DNA of 64,000 nucleotides. It comes from Puccinia triticina. Its lineage: Eukaryota; Basidiomycota; Pucciniomycetes; Pucciniales; Pucciniaceae. Shown one piece after another: positions 10,086-22,617 of this stretch. The notes below the pieces were generated by a model. The model did not search any database, had not been told where the DNA came from, and was given only the letters and a program-made list of their open reading frames with translations. Where the stretch lies: NCBI RefSeq assembly GCF_026914185.1, contig NC_070572.1, positions 4,340,001 through 4,404,000 on the forward strand, given 5' to 3'. The position numbers and the translations under genes are program-made. Within the stretch, counting starts at the first letter, position 1. Each line of letters begins with the position of its first letter.

Positions 10086-11568
10086 AAGTTCGATCGGGTG
10101 GAGGCAAAATCCGACCAAAAGGCCGCCCGGTCCAAACCCGGGCGGGTTGGTTTGAGCCGGGCCCGGCCTGCTGGACTCCCGGCCCAATTGCTCCACCTGC
10201 CTTTGGTGAGCACATGATCATCTCACAAAAGGCAGAGAAAAATTCAATGGAACATCAACTGTCCCAGTCTTCAGCGTTTCCTGATGATGGAAGGCTTGGC
10301 TTTGAGTCTTGACATCCAAAGCATTTCTGTTCTATATTTTAACAAGGTTTACTTTCCGAGAGGCCATTCTAAAAAGGCTCGTCGGTTGATTTCGAAATCC
10401 ACAGATACCGTATTATAACGGGACGTCAAAACTTGCAGGCTGCGTCCTGCTGCGACACGCTTTGTAGCAACAGGCCGATTTCACACGTCCTGCAGAATTT
10501 TTAATGTACCACGTCTGCTCTTTGTGTTTTTTTTTTTTGGCTAAGCTCATGAACCGGATTCAATATTTTCCAGGTGTTGTTTAAAGTTTACAGCACAACT
10601 GGCGTGACCTGTCTTTCATGTATCGGGAACTTGTCTGACAGTGTCTGACTGAACAATAGCAAGACTTTCCAAGACTGTTTGAAGTTGGCTTTGCAGCAGC
10701 AGCAGCAACCACCACATGCCACATGCTGCCACATGGTCTGTGGAGGCGTCTTGAGACCTGTTCAAACCTGTCGCCCCAGTCCAATGGTTCTTTCTCAAGC
10801 TCCCAAAAATCGAGGACTTGTCGAAAGACTCAATTGTTGGCGGGAGCAAAACCTTGAGGCATGAATGAGTTTGACACACGGCTTACAAATGCATCGTAGC
10901 ATTTCTGATGCCAGAACCCAGGTCCATTCCTACAAAGCCTCACCTATTGATGAAAGGTTTCAGGCACAAACCCAAGCAATTCGCTGTACGTACTCCGCTA
11001 GCCACGCGGCGATTTACCTTACGTATTCAGTAGGAACAAATGTTAGTGCCATTCCTTAAGGAGTTCTTTGATAAGTATGGCCGGCCGCCGACAATAGAGA
11101 CCCGGACTCAGCCATTGGAAGCTTACAATTTACTGAATGCTCACTAATATCATTTCTCACTATCATAAATACTAACCGTGGTTCAATTCGATTGCTTACA
11201 TACTTGCCCCGCTTCCTCCTACATATTACGCAGACTATCTGATATCACAAGTTCCATCGGCGAGGTGGTACGTATTGCGAAGTGGAGGCAACCTTTAAGG
11301 AGCCTATCTGTGCGAGTGCTCTTCACCGAGATTGATCTCAAAGTGTGAGATGAACTTCATTCCGACATAAGACTATCTATCCGAGAATCCATCGCTGAAG
11401 TTTGCGGAATTTCTTTTTGCTCCTCTAGTCTTGATATTCTTTTGATTGGTCGTGCACATTCGTTTAAATACTCCTCCCCGATAATTTTGAAAGTTCGCCT
11501 TCAAGTTTCTGTCAACGGCGAGATCTTCTAGCTCTTCGTACTTCTTTAGCCCGTCGTTCTCAAGTCAA
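10086..11568. other. intergenic region upstream of the O-acyltransferase gene
   Basis: 10120-10190 is GC-rich and palindromic (CCCGGGCGGG, GGGCCCGGCC). The remainder is ordinary DNA without a supported gene. The last 150 bp before 11569 should hold the promoter and 5' leader; a TTTAAATACTCC at about 11463 is a possible TATA-like element. CAG repeats at 10696-10708 are short. Confidence 0.45.
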
Positions 11569-13073
11569 ATGTCCCACCATAGCATTCGTGATAATTTCGC
11601 AGGACTCATGCCTGATCAAGCGACCATACAACACTCCACCAGATATTTTTTCTTCTTCAGCTTGGTACTTTGCGCCTGGACTCACCCAAAATATTATCAC
11701 ACTAGACTTGCCCGCCTCCTTCGAGTTCCACTGTCACTCATTTCAGCCACGTGGTGGCTATTTTATCCTTTCATATTCCTCGTAGAACCCAGAGAGACCA
11801 ACGTGGCCGCCAATGTCGGACATTTTGCATGGACTTACGTCATGATGACAAAATGCCTTGATTGGGGGCTCTTTTCAGGACCACAACATCGCCGAAGATA
11901 TGTTAAGGGTAGCAACCATGCAGACGGGGAATGGGAGGCTGCGGAGAAGAATTCGAAAGCTCAATTCCCTCATGGCGGACTAATAGATCACGTTTTCTTG
12001 CAATTAACATCGTATGTTTCCAAGGAATTAAAAAATTCACCTTGCCAGTGGTTGACGGTATGCTAACCACATATGTTTTTCCCTCCTGCTTGTCCTTCTA
12101 ACTCAGTATGCGCGGATCACAATTTCCTTGGGGTCATTTCTCAAAGCTCAATCAAAACAGTTTGGCAGGCGACCTCTTTAAATATTTACTTTGTCAGATA
12201 TATTCCCTGTCAATCTTGGCAGGGACACTTCACATGCAAAAACTGGAAACCACTTCAACCGATCAATCTTCACTTTGGCTTGGATTAATTATACCCCGAC
12301 CTACCCTCGTGTTTCTGGCACGTTTCATCAGCACGCCCTTCTTAGTTACGGGACTTTGCGCTGCATTCGAAGCGGTGAATTCGGCACTAGCGGTACTGGC
12401 TCACCTCACGCATCCACTTCTTTACCGACTTGGTTTCCCGGAGGCGATTTGCGAGTTCACCAACCCAGTTTACTACCCTCCACTTTTCGAAAATATTTTG
12501 ACGTTCAGTTCACTCTCAGAATATTGGGGAAAGACATGGCATCAAATTTATCGCCGTTCCTTCATCGTTCTGGGAGCATTCCCATTGGGTGGCGTAGCCC
12601 GGGCTCTCGGATTCACGACGCAAACGCAGAAGGCTGTAGGTTTTGTCGGCGCTTTCATGGCCAGTGGTTTCATGCATGCATATCGTCAGTCAACTCAAGA
12701 TTCATCCACACTATGACTTGTGACCAGTTTCCATCGTCTGATGATATTTTTTGCGTGTGTTTTAGCATTCTTTTTAATGGCAGATCCTACCACCGCGAGC
12801 GGAAAAGTTCCGTTGGGAGAGATCCTCTGCGTGTTCTTTTGTTATTTCGTCCAAGGTCTAGGAGCTTTGATAGAGCCAGTTATCATCCCCCTTATCCCTA
12901 AGCGTCTTGGAGGGGGAAGACTTTGGACGATTTCATTTATCTTAATGACTCTACCACTTTTTTCTATTCCAACCAGTAAATCCGCCAGGTTATTTTCAAT
13001 CTTCAGCCCACTTGATGAATGGGGTATCTATCACCTTCTTCTTCCAGCGGTTATAAGTCCTATGGTCCTCTGA
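11569..13073 (+). CDS. wax-synthase-like membrane-bound O-acyltransferase
   Basis: Predicted to transfer an acyl group to an alcohol or sterol-like acceptor in the ER membrane. I model three exons, 11569-12011, 12107-12684 and 12766-13073 (442 residues). Intron 1 is GTATGT..CTCAG, intron 2 GTCAGT..TTTTAG, and both keep phase; intron 2 is less certain. Repeated hydrophobic segments span the protein. Hallmarks of the fungal wax synthase/MBOAT_2 group are visible: SMRGSQFPWG after intron 1 (counterpart of the LRGIGW motif), SEYWGKTWH around residues 286-294, and SGFMHAY around 335-341, holding the two conserved histidines. The C terminus is rich in membrane segments. The gene stands alone between repeats. 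Similar proteins occur in fungal secondary-metabolite clusters, but no cluster partner is present here. The substrate cannot be inferred. Confidence 0.75.
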
Positions 13074-13376
13074 AGTGGTTTCTTAGTTCATTGATTCAAT
13101 TTTCATTGTGCACTCAAACTCGTCATTCATTTACTTTTGATGCAATCTTTGAGCTTAGTATTCTGACCAATTTTAGACGCCTTGCAGTATATTTTAAAAT
13201 ATCCCATGAGTTTGTTAATCATCCAATAGATTCAGATTTAATTTCGGTGGATCAGGAATTATGGTCTTTAGCTAGAGAAACATGGTGTGCGGTGTGCAAA
13301 ATTGCAACCAACATTGGAGCAATGCTGCAGGTTTTACCAGGTACTCCAAAGACCATGCTTCCCTGGAGTTCTCAAT
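13074..13376. other. 3' flank of the O-acyltransferase gene
   Basis: No gene recognised. AT-rich sequence that probably holds the transcription terminator. Short CTCCAAAGACC/CTGGAG words before 13377 lead into the palindromic array. Confidence 0.4.
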
Positions 13377-13965
13377 GACCGGCCGATGCTGGTCATTGGG
13401 AGGACTCATCCCTCTCGATGACCGGGATAGACCGGTTATTGGGAGGAAACAGCCCTCTCGATGACCGGTGCTGGTCATCAGGAGGACTCATCCCTCCCGG
13501 TCATCGGGAGGTAACGACCCTCTCGATGACCGGGGCAGACCGATCATTGAGAGAGCTGTTTCCTCCTGATGACCAGTCTATACCGGTCATCGAGAGAGAT
13601 GAGTCCTCCCGATGAATGGCGCTGGTCATCGGGAGGACTCATCCCTCTCAATGGCCAGTATGGACTGGTCATCGGAGGAGACAACCCTCTCGATGACCGG
13701 TGCTGGTCATCGGGAGGAAAAATCCCTCTCGATAACCGCTGCTGGTCATCGGGAGGACTCATCCCACTAATCCCTCTCGATGACCGGGACAGACCGGTCA
13801 TCGAGAGGGTTGCTTCCTCCTGATTTCCTCCCGATGACCAGTGCTGGTCATTGGGAGGACTCATCCCACTCAGCCCTCTCGATGACCGGGACAGACCAGT
13901 CATTGAGAGGGTTGCTTCCTCCCAATGACCAATCAGTACCGGTCATCAAGAGGGATGAGTGTCAA
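13377..13965. repeat. array of TCGATGACCGGTCATCGA-type palindromic units
   Basis: About 18 units such as CCTCTCGATGACCGG followed by CCGGTCATCGAGAGG, often separated by a short ACAG or TGCT spacer. Motif and spacing match the arrays inside the elements at 7952-9348 and 55336-56179. The enclosing element, if any, has no recognisable ends here. Confidence 0.75.
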
Positions 13966-14671
13966 AAACCAAAATGTAGTGCACTACGGTTTATGATTTT
14001 ATGTAAATAGTGACATATGCAATTTTGAATACCATAAATATGTGCTTACAGAAAATTTTGTGCGCGTCAGATTTTGTGGGCCAACTTTTTGTTGTGACAC
14101 TTGTCTTAGATCTTGACTGCAACACCTGTCACAGCTTTTGTACATGTACGGGCCGGCGCTGTTCAACACCCAAAGTACGGCATTTTTGCTGTCCTTGCGC
14201 TTGAGTTTGACCCTGCGGGGGATGACAATGTGAGTACGGGGCGCACGTTTTCCGCAAACAACCCAGCATGCGGACAGCTTACACCACGGGCCATCCAGGA
14301 CATCCATTGGTTGGACCAATGGTCGCACCTTTGGCTGTCCGGCTCTTGCGCGGGGGAGTCCATCCTTTGGACGGACATTGTACTTCCCTCGCGTCGGATG
14401 GTTCGGACAAACCATCCAACGTGGGGTCACATGGATGGTTTTTTTCCATCCATGCCTGCGTCCAATGGATGGTCTGGCACATGATAAGTGCACGCGGCAT
14501 CCAGGTCAGGATGCAAAATGGATGCCAAAAGGGGCATCCATTGGATGGTTTTTGAGCGTATTTTTTTTTTAAAAAAAAAATACATATAATTTACTGTGAC
14601 ATAATGTACCAAACTCGTTAATTTGCGCTAATTCTACACTTACAAGATAGTTATGCTAGGGGTAATTTATA
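13966..14671. repeat. cluster of imperfect inverted repeats on CCATCC/GGATGG
   Basis: From about 14270 to 14560 the words CCATCCA, GGATGGT and close variants alternate in orientation many times. The layout resembles the subterminal arrays of the GGGTCAGCC elements but with a different word. A and T runs follow at 14557-14590. No gene is supported. Confidence 0.5.
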
Positions 14672-14774
14672 CTAATACATCCCTGAGGATTTGTGAGATG
14701 TGATCAATATAGAGTGTTGTAAAAAAGGAAAGGCAAACAAATGAAAAAGAAAGAAAAGCTCAGCCGGATGAGCT

Positions 14775-15905
14775 TCAGGAGTGGTGGGCTCGCAATTGCT
14801 CTTGGATGATCTGATTGAGTTGGACTTGAATTTCGTCGTCATCTGGCATCTTGATGTTTTCCTTGTCTTCCTCGAGGATCTCAACAAAAGATCTGGAATG
14901 GCCAAAAAGTGCGTGGTCCTTTGCAAGGGTGGCTTTTCCAAACCTGGTGCGGAATGTTGAATGAACCAAAAAAAAGTCAGTTCATATGTAGCTACCAAAA
15001 AAGGAAGAAGAAAGACAACGCACGCAGCCTGATAGTCACTCCCACGACCTCTTACCTCCCAGAGTGTTTTGTTGATCATGTTCCATTGAGAGACCTTCTT
15101 GATCTCTGAGTGAAGCAGTCGGTCGATTGTTTGTAATCGAAGGTGCCCGATGCGCGTCAATAAGAGCACTGGAATGTTATCGTCAACCTCGCTATCTGTC
15201 ATCGTGGCCTCATCAGGGTGAAGGAAACAAAAAATCGACCTCGCAAGTTGGTGGAGATTTGGAACGTTGCCTTCCTCAATAAGATCGCCAGCAGGAGTGA
15301 CGATATTTGCAAGAAGGCGTTCGCGGACGGCCAGTCGAAGGCGCCTCTGGAGCTCACGGACCAACTTGTAGAAGTTGGATCGGACTTTGCGGTTGGTCTC
15401 CATCTTCGGTGGGAAGTGTTTTTGGCGGAACTCAGCAGGGAGTGCCATCAATCCTTGCTGATAATGTGTTGCACAATAAATATCAGCATGGATGTGATGG
15501 CCACCAAACAGGAGAGAAATTCAAAATCTTACCATTGTGTCCATGAACAACGAGTGGTCACTGGTCCCAGGCTTCCAGTGCCCTCGTGTGTAGAGCTGGA
15601 TGGTGGGTTTGAGGAACGCCTCCTTAGAAAGATCACGGATCTGATTCTGAAAAAAAATGTGAGAAAAGTTATGAAGTCCGTTGTTAAATAGTAAAAATGA
15701 AAGGAATCCTAACCTTCAGCACAGTGCTGTACTCAAACTCGTCGGGAGCCCCAACGGGATCATTGGATCCATATCGTGGTTCAGATGAGTTTTGAGTCCG
15801 TTCAAGCTCCTTCAGGACTAGGAACGCTGTGGTGCTCCATTGGCGTGACAATGCCAAAAGCACATTGCAGAGGTATTGGGACAGCATAGATACAGCTATC
15901 ATTCA
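14775..15905 (-). pseudogene. rust-type repeated hypothetical protein, C-terminal part
   Basis: Exons read on the minus strand: 15905-15714, 15646-15533, 15457-15056 and about 14948-14775, with GT-AG junctions that keep frame at those checked. The protein includes LSRQWSTTAFLVLKELERTQ, then EFRQKHFPPK, ERLLANIVTPAGD, LRLQTIDRLLH and SQWNMINKTL, ending with an acidic tail ending RAHHS. This pattern matches a large family of hypothetical proteins that I associate with Puccinia and relatives, also seen at 50252-51755. No enzymatic motif is visible and the function is unknown. The frame cannot be followed upstream of 15905. The missing N-terminal part fits 17488-17830, so the gene is probably split by inserted DNA. 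Confidence 0.55.
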
Positions 15906-17487
15906 TTATAAGAGGAGGAAGTTATATATAATACAAGCAGTGTATGTGTACATGGGAGGGATGGAGTCATTACAGACGGATGGATGATGGATAGCGTAAT
16001 CACGGATGGAACGGCAGACTAGGATTATGTAGGATGGACGGCGTGATCAGGGATGGAATGGAGGACCATGACTAGGTAGGATGGTCTGGTGTATCAATAG
16101 AAGAGGTGGAAGGTATTGGGAGCACATGTCTCAACCAGGAATGGAAGGGAGGATGGTGTGGTGTATCAAGTAAGGCAGTGTTATAAGGGTATACTACTTT
16201 TATAAGGGTATATTATCTTTATAAGGGTGGTATATTACTTTATAAGGTTCTAGGATTCAGTATGATGGGATATGGATGGAAGTATTAATTAGGTGAGGAG
16301 GAGGAAGGAAGGAAGGAGCAAGGTGGGAGGAGAGGCTTTGACCCCCAATATTCTGGATGGAAGATGGCAACAGCTGGACATGCAGGCATATGGTAGGTTA
16401 CAGAAGGTTGTTTGGGTCACCTAGCAACACATGATATCATGCAGTGCAGTATATGCAGGAAGATAAGGTGTTCAAGGAGTTTCCTGCAGAATCAATTACA
16501 TCATTGTTTGGCAGGCAGTGCAACACATGCATTATTGCTGTGCAACTGATATCCCCTCCTGCAGAATCCATTACCTCATTGTTTGGCAGGTAGTGCAACA
16601 CATGCATATCTTGCTGTGCAACTGATATCCCCTGAAGAAAATAGCCCTCACAAGGAGTTCCCCTGGAGCTAAATTCCCTCACCCTTCAATATATAAGGAG
16701 GCCTCTTTCCCCCCTTCATCAGTTCTTTTCCCCATCAGCCTAGGAAGGTTTGGTCACAGTGGTTAGTTTAGTTACATTGGTAGTTTAGTGGTAGCTTGGT
16801 AGTAGTGGTAGTGGTAGTGGTAGTGTTAAGTTTGAGTCAGTAGTAGTAGCAGTAGTCAGGAGCTCTAGTAGTAATTAAAGTGCCTTATCAAGAGATTGTT
16901 AAGGAAGAGATTATTACCAACTTCATCATCAAAAATTATAACAAACAGTAGTGGTAGTAGTAGTAGCAATCAGGAGCTCTAGTATTGATTAAAGTGCCTT
17001 ATCAAGAGATTGCTTAAGGAAGAGATCATTACCAACCTTCTCATCAACAACCCAACATCAACAACAATTGTATTTTACATAATTGATCCCACTGGATTAC
17101 ATTATCCCTCCAGCATCAGAAGTTGTAACAGATCTGCAAGAATAGTGATTTGAGGAATCTAGGTCTGATAGAGATTACTATACAAAAGTAAGATCTATCT
17201 TGGAATCAGCCACATCTTTATAAATATTGATTACAAGACTCTTAGTTATTTGCATAGTACCATTAGAGGGGCAGGTCTTTCAAACCACCCGTAAGTTGTA
17301 ATAGCCTTTCAACCTATTAGCAATTTATTTCCCCCTCAGAGGATATTTTCACCAAATAAACATTTAGTGTCCCACAAGAGTCCCTACAACGCGATCGCAG
17401 TGTTGGGCGACTTGGTGTGGGTGCAAAGGGGTGCAAAGGCCAGATTTCAGATGAAGAATGAGTAGCAAAGAAAAAATAAGACTGACT
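15906..17487. other. repeat-rich insertion splitting the rust-type gene
   Basis: GGATGG-rich repeats at 15955-16170, then a tandem duplication of about 75 bp (about 16485-16635) with TTGTTTGGCAGG, a TATA-like AATATATAAGGAGG at 16688, and a second tandem duplication of about 130 bp (16835-17045) containing CAGGAGCTCTAG. The TATA-like box and a downstream CCAGCATCAGAAG at 17110 suggest LTR-derived DNA, but no TG...CA ends with a duplication could be fixed. Confidence 0.45.
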
Positions 17488-17830
17488 TTTAATACTTTCA
17501 AAGCCTCCCGGAAATGACTGTCATCTAACGTCGTCATTTTTCGAAGTTCATTAACCTCCGCAAGCGTTAAAGCTTGTGACTGCTCTTCTGGTTGGTTACC
17601 AATCCCCGAATTAGGCTGAAGACCGGGAATCCCGGCAGAATGATTTTGCCGGAATTCACGGTCCCACATGTCAATAACTGGGTCAATATCAGGACTCCTG
17701 TCGTTGAGATCACTGTTTTTTTCGCCACCTGGATCGCTGCGCTGATCGTTATCATCCTCGGATTCACTCGGATCAGAACGCTCCGGCCAATCTTGATGGG
17801 ATGACGACGATGTGTGTACTTGCTTTCCAA
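17488..17830 (-). pseudogene. rust-type repeated hypothetical protein, N-terminal part
   Basis: Minus-strand reading gives a Ser/Asp-rich acidic segment (PERSDPSESEDDNDQ) followed by DPVIDMWDREFRQNHSAG and LTLAEVNELRKMTTLDDSHF, ending KVLK at a GTCAGT donor (intron starts 17486). The start codon is not fixed, so the coordinates are the span I can read. It is divergent from the transposase gene that starts at 18474, about 640 bp away. Together with 14775-15905 it probably made one gene. Confidence 0.5.
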
Positions 17831-18473
17831 TCTTATTTTGTATCTGACCTGGATGTTCATTAGAGCCGCCCGTTCAATTGAACAGTAAATGTACAAACAG
17901 AAACAACAGAAGAGAGCGTAACTTTTGAGACTGGTTTGGCCAAATGAACGTTTGGTTTTTTGCTGAGCCGAGCCTGAGCGCGGAACATGGTCAAAAAAAG
18001 AATCTGGCTCAGGGGCAAGAGATAAAACAAACAATACTCAACTGTCGACTGCTTGTGCCTCAGGCGGCTTGGTTCTCTTCTTCCTGGCCGGGAGTTTCAA
18101 ACGGGGGTTTCGAATTGGCACCATGAGGTCTTGATGATGGCAAATTTTAAAAGACCGTTGACAGGGGGAGAGATGTGTGGAGATTGGATAGGTCAACAGA
18201 AGGGAATGGTCAACCGCGGGTCCTGAGCGGGAACTTTAAATCCACTCTGAGAAGAGGGGTTCATGATGTCAAGCAGACCACTCACCACGACCCCTTTCAC
18301 AGCAATGAATTTGCAGGAGCACCGGTGGCGAAGCTCCTTGAATTTGCACATGGCCACTTCACCCAATCAGACGCCACAAATCAGGGGAAAAAGTTGAGCA
18401 AAATCTAACGGAAATCCACGACCATATCCAGAAGAAGCGGCTATATTGGCAAAGAAAAGATAAGCGGAGGGTG

Positions 18474-21400
18474 ATGGAGAGGCCAAGGCAAGGTCAGTAT
18501 ATTATTTTGCTTGGATTTTTTTGCAAAACACAAGCTGATTTGTTTGGGGGCGTCAAGACTGTTTACCTCCTTTTTTTGTGAGTCGAGTCAGGCCAAGAGA
18601 CGGTCGGGTTGTGTACCAATGTACCTTGTGTGAGGGGAGCGAGATCACGAGCTATCGTAGACATGCCTTGGGGGGACAACATCGCGCAAGGGTTCGCGAG
18701 CATGACAAAGAACGTGTGAGGATACGTCGCGAGCAAATTGAGGAAGAAGATGAGGAAACAGATTCGGAGCCGGACATACAAGAAAATTCCAAAAATGACA
18801 ACGATAATCGAGACACTTACAACATTCAACAAGATCTGGATCGAATAGAACTAGCGGCCAGGTTTCTGCAATCAACCGATTCTAGAAATGTAAACCTCAA
18901 CGAAACTATCAGGGTGCATGACTTGATAAATGCACATCTCGCAGAGGTTCTTCGCCAGCAGGATGAAGAGTTCTTTGGGGAGCAACCTAATCAAAACCGC
19001 GAAGGCAACGACGACGGCGATGGTGGTGATCCGGCGGAAAGAGAGAGGTGGTTCCCTTTCAAAAGCAGAATGGTTAGTTTCTTCAGATGAATTCTGAGCA
19101 CCTGATCAACAAGAATAGATCAACTTACCATCAGATATCACTCCTCCAAACTCGGACATAGGAACTCGTCGGGTCCTTGTTGATCGGGCACACCCATTCA
19201 CTGATTTCGCGAGCCATTTACAACAAGGTCAAAGCGGTGATGTCAATCTGCGACATCCAGCTTCCATCCTGGGCAACTGTCCGAAGCGCGCAAGACCGCA
19301 TCCGAAAATTACTCCCAACTCAACTAAATCTTCACAAAAGCGCCTTTGGAACCCCTTGTTTTGCCCTCAGTGTTAAGGGAATCTTATCTCAGGTAAGGCA
19401 CACTTTTGTTGATATGAATGAAAGATGATTTTTGCTTGTGTTTATCATGAAAGAAGTCCATACACTTGTAATTAGTATTTCAATCCAAATAATTGACAAT
19501 GCATCTATATTCTGGAAAAAAAGGACTTGGCCAACCCGTTAGTCAGCCCACACATTGATTATTATCCTGAAATGACAAATCAAGGATTCTACAAATTTTC
19601 GCAATCCAAGAAATGGCTCAAAGAGTTGGCGCCACAACATCGTGCTCCCATGTGTGAGGTCAAGGGGAAACACTTTTATCTCTTTGAACCTGTTGAATTA
19701 TTTTCTGGATTAATTACAATTCCGATTTACTTTTATTCCCATAATTCCCAGATTTATTCTAAATGCATTGCACCAGAGTTTGAGCCTTTTATTAAAAAGA
19801 AGAAAAAATTAGTTAGAATGAAAATACCTCAAAATATTCAATTCAATCACTTTGATCTTCTTTCCATTCCTACAAGTGATTTCAATAAATCTTATGATGA
19901 AATTCAAATTTATGGGAAACAAATCTCTGAAGCATGCGCTAATTCAATTTATGGTATGTTTTCATTTTTCTAGGTTTTTTTCTTCAGATGTTGAATCCCA
20001 ATTATGTTTCTCTCAATTGCTAAAAAAATTCTTTTTCATGATTAAACAGAGCATGATGGCAACCACCATTATAAGAAGATCAAGTTCCCTAACCCTTGGC
20101 GCAAAGAGGCAGATGGAAGAATTATTTGACATGTTCCAATCACCCTGTATTGCGACAATACTTCTGGAAACATCTCAAAGAAGTTCAACAAGCATGTTTC
20201 TTTTTATTTTACCCTTTCCGGTCTTCCACCAAATCTCTCCAATCAGGAATACAATTGCCACTTCCTCTCAACCTCCAATAGAGCTTCTGCATTGGAAATT
20301 TTGGAGCAAATAGTTGCTGAAATGAAGTTAGTCTGAATTTGATTAATTTGTTCTCTCCACTATTCTGACTAACAATGGACTTATCTCCATAGTCAAATCA
20401 CCAGATACGGTTTTACGGCATTTGATTCACACATCATGCAGGAGGTTTTGGTGACTGGCCTGGTTTTCTCGTTTTTGGGTGACTCTCCAATGCATGCTGA
20501 GATCACAAACACACCAAATCCTGGAAGCTCGTTAAATCCTTGTCAAATGTGCACTTTACACGCCGAAGGCAAGGATCAGAGGAAAACACTGGATTACGTC
20601 TTACAGTTCTTGCGGATGAATCCTGATGGATCAGAGGTCAGTTTAAATTTTTGTGAAGGCCTTTCATGAATCTTAAATAATTTTGGGGTAATTTAGGCCA
20701 CAGGGAACAAACGGTGTTGGAAGGTTACGCATGAAAGAACCTACGAATTATACACCACCGCCATTGATGAAAGTCATGCAGAGTTTCTTCGAAAGCAGCG
20801 GGAATGGGGTGTCACCGACTCACTAAACAACCGATTTTTGAAAGAATCCAAGAAAAATTTGCGGATTAGAGAATTGATGGAAAATCTTGAAGAGAATCAT
20901 CCTGAAAGATTGTTCAATTCCATTTTCCAGCTTGAAGGTTTGCCCGCTCTGACATGCGTTTCTACTTGCATTTTTATTTATGTTTTTCATTGAAAATCTT
21001 TTGGTCTGTTTTGGATTCTATTTTTCAGGTTTTGATGGCGTTAAAGACACTCCGGTCAAAATCCTCCACGTTGCTCTTCTTGGTTTTGTCAAATATCTGG
21101 CGAGGGATGTACTTTCTGGAAACAAACTGAAACCCCATCAAAAAGCTCAACTTGTTGCGCGGCTCCAATCATTCAACACTCTTAGCTTGAATATTCCACC
21201 AATCAATGGCAAATCTTTTGTCACTCACATCAAAAGTCTAGTCGGGAAAGAATTCAAGATCCTTGTTCAAGCCGCCCCTTTTCTCTTTTTTGATTTTTTG
21301 ACTCCCAAACGCAAAGAAATCTGGACCGCTCTCTGTCAACTTGCTCCCTTTATCTTCATTACCAAAATTGAAAACATGGACGAATACCAAGCACATCTCA

Positions 21401-22617
21401 AGTCTTACATCAAGAATTCCCTTTATCATGCTATCAAAACTACTGCGCAATGGGTCAACAAACCAAAATTCCACCACCTTCTTCATCTCCCCGAATCAAT
21501 CCTCCAATTTGGACCAGCAAGTCTGTTTGCCACTGAAAAGTTTGAATCATTCAATGGTGTATTACAAAATGCGTCAATCCACTCCAACAGACAAAGTCCA
21601 GGAAGAGATATTGGTATCACCTTTGATAATTATTATGTCTTGAGATTTCTTCTCTCTGGCGGTTATATGTATGATGAGTCAACTAAAACATATTCAAGAG
21701 CCGGTCAAGCAGTCCTCAATATCTTTTTACGCAATGAGGTCATCCGAAAGTCTCTTGGTTACAACTACTCTGCATCAAATCCTCCACCACCCCAGCAGTA
21801 TCCATTTGCGAAAACTGTTGAAGTCACTGAAGAAGATCAACTTGAATTACCTCAACAACTCATTGAACACTGCTCAAGCAAAAGAATTAGACAGGTTTGC
21901 CAAGTTCAAATCAAGCCACATGAAGTTTTGAAGAAAGGATGTTTTGTTGTGGTGTGTCATACATCTTATTTTTGGGATTCATTTTTTTCAATCTTTTAAT
22001 TTCCCTCATTGAATCACTTCATCTTTCCAGGTTCCACATCATGGCTCAAAATTACTTATTGGATCAGTAGAATCATTGTGGGAACATTACTCAAGCACAA
22101 AGCCAAAGTTCTATATCCATTTTAACCATTTCAGGCTGATGGAAATGAATGCCCTTTATTCAATGCGGGAAATAAGCCGGACAAAGACTAAGCAGTATGT
22201 GAATGTGAACGTGAGTTTTGGATGTTGCAAACTATTTTTAAATTGGAGAAAATGACATTGAAAAATAAATTTCAGGATGTGCGAGCATGTATCAATGTTC
22301 AGCACAATTGCAACCGAGGAAACTGCCCAATTGTGAATACTAGACCAGAAAGAATTGAACGCCAAGAAACAGAACTCAGGACGGCTCAAGTTCAACACAC
22401 TGACAACAGAAACTTTGTGATCAATACCGCCTCTTTTCATAATCCATTTCAGCATCATCAAATTTCTCTAACCGATTTCCCTCAGATTTCCAATCAAGAG
22501 ATGATTCAATGTGTTTTAGATGGCCTGCAAAACTGGGGTGTACATGGCTTTGAATTTCAAGAAAACAACGTGGTTGAGGAAGAAGAAGAGGAGGAGGAGG
22601 ATGCTATCTATTTTTAA
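18474..22617 (+). pseudogene. basidiomycete transposase-type gene, ten exons, one stop
   Basis: Exons: 18474-18492, 18588-19072, 19162-19392, 19524-19953, 20050-20326, 20393-20636, 20697-20937, 21029-21951, 22031-22210, 22276-22617. They add to 1,124 codons and phase is kept at every GT-AG junction; the tiny first exon is the least certain. Order: a C2H2-like finger (CTLC..HALGGQH), an acidic linker, the core with LANPLVSPHIDYYPE, DSPMHAEITNTPNPG, PVKILHVALLGFVKY, KPKFHHLLHL and ATEKFESFN, then VKIL-less tail modules VPHHGSKLLIGS and CINVQHNC. This matches a large DDE-type family multicopy in Agaricomycetes and rusts, close to the KDZ/CACTA-like group as far as I can judge. A single in-frame TGA at 20127-20129 sits where relatives have Arg, so the gene is likely dead but recent. 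Confidence 0.8.
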
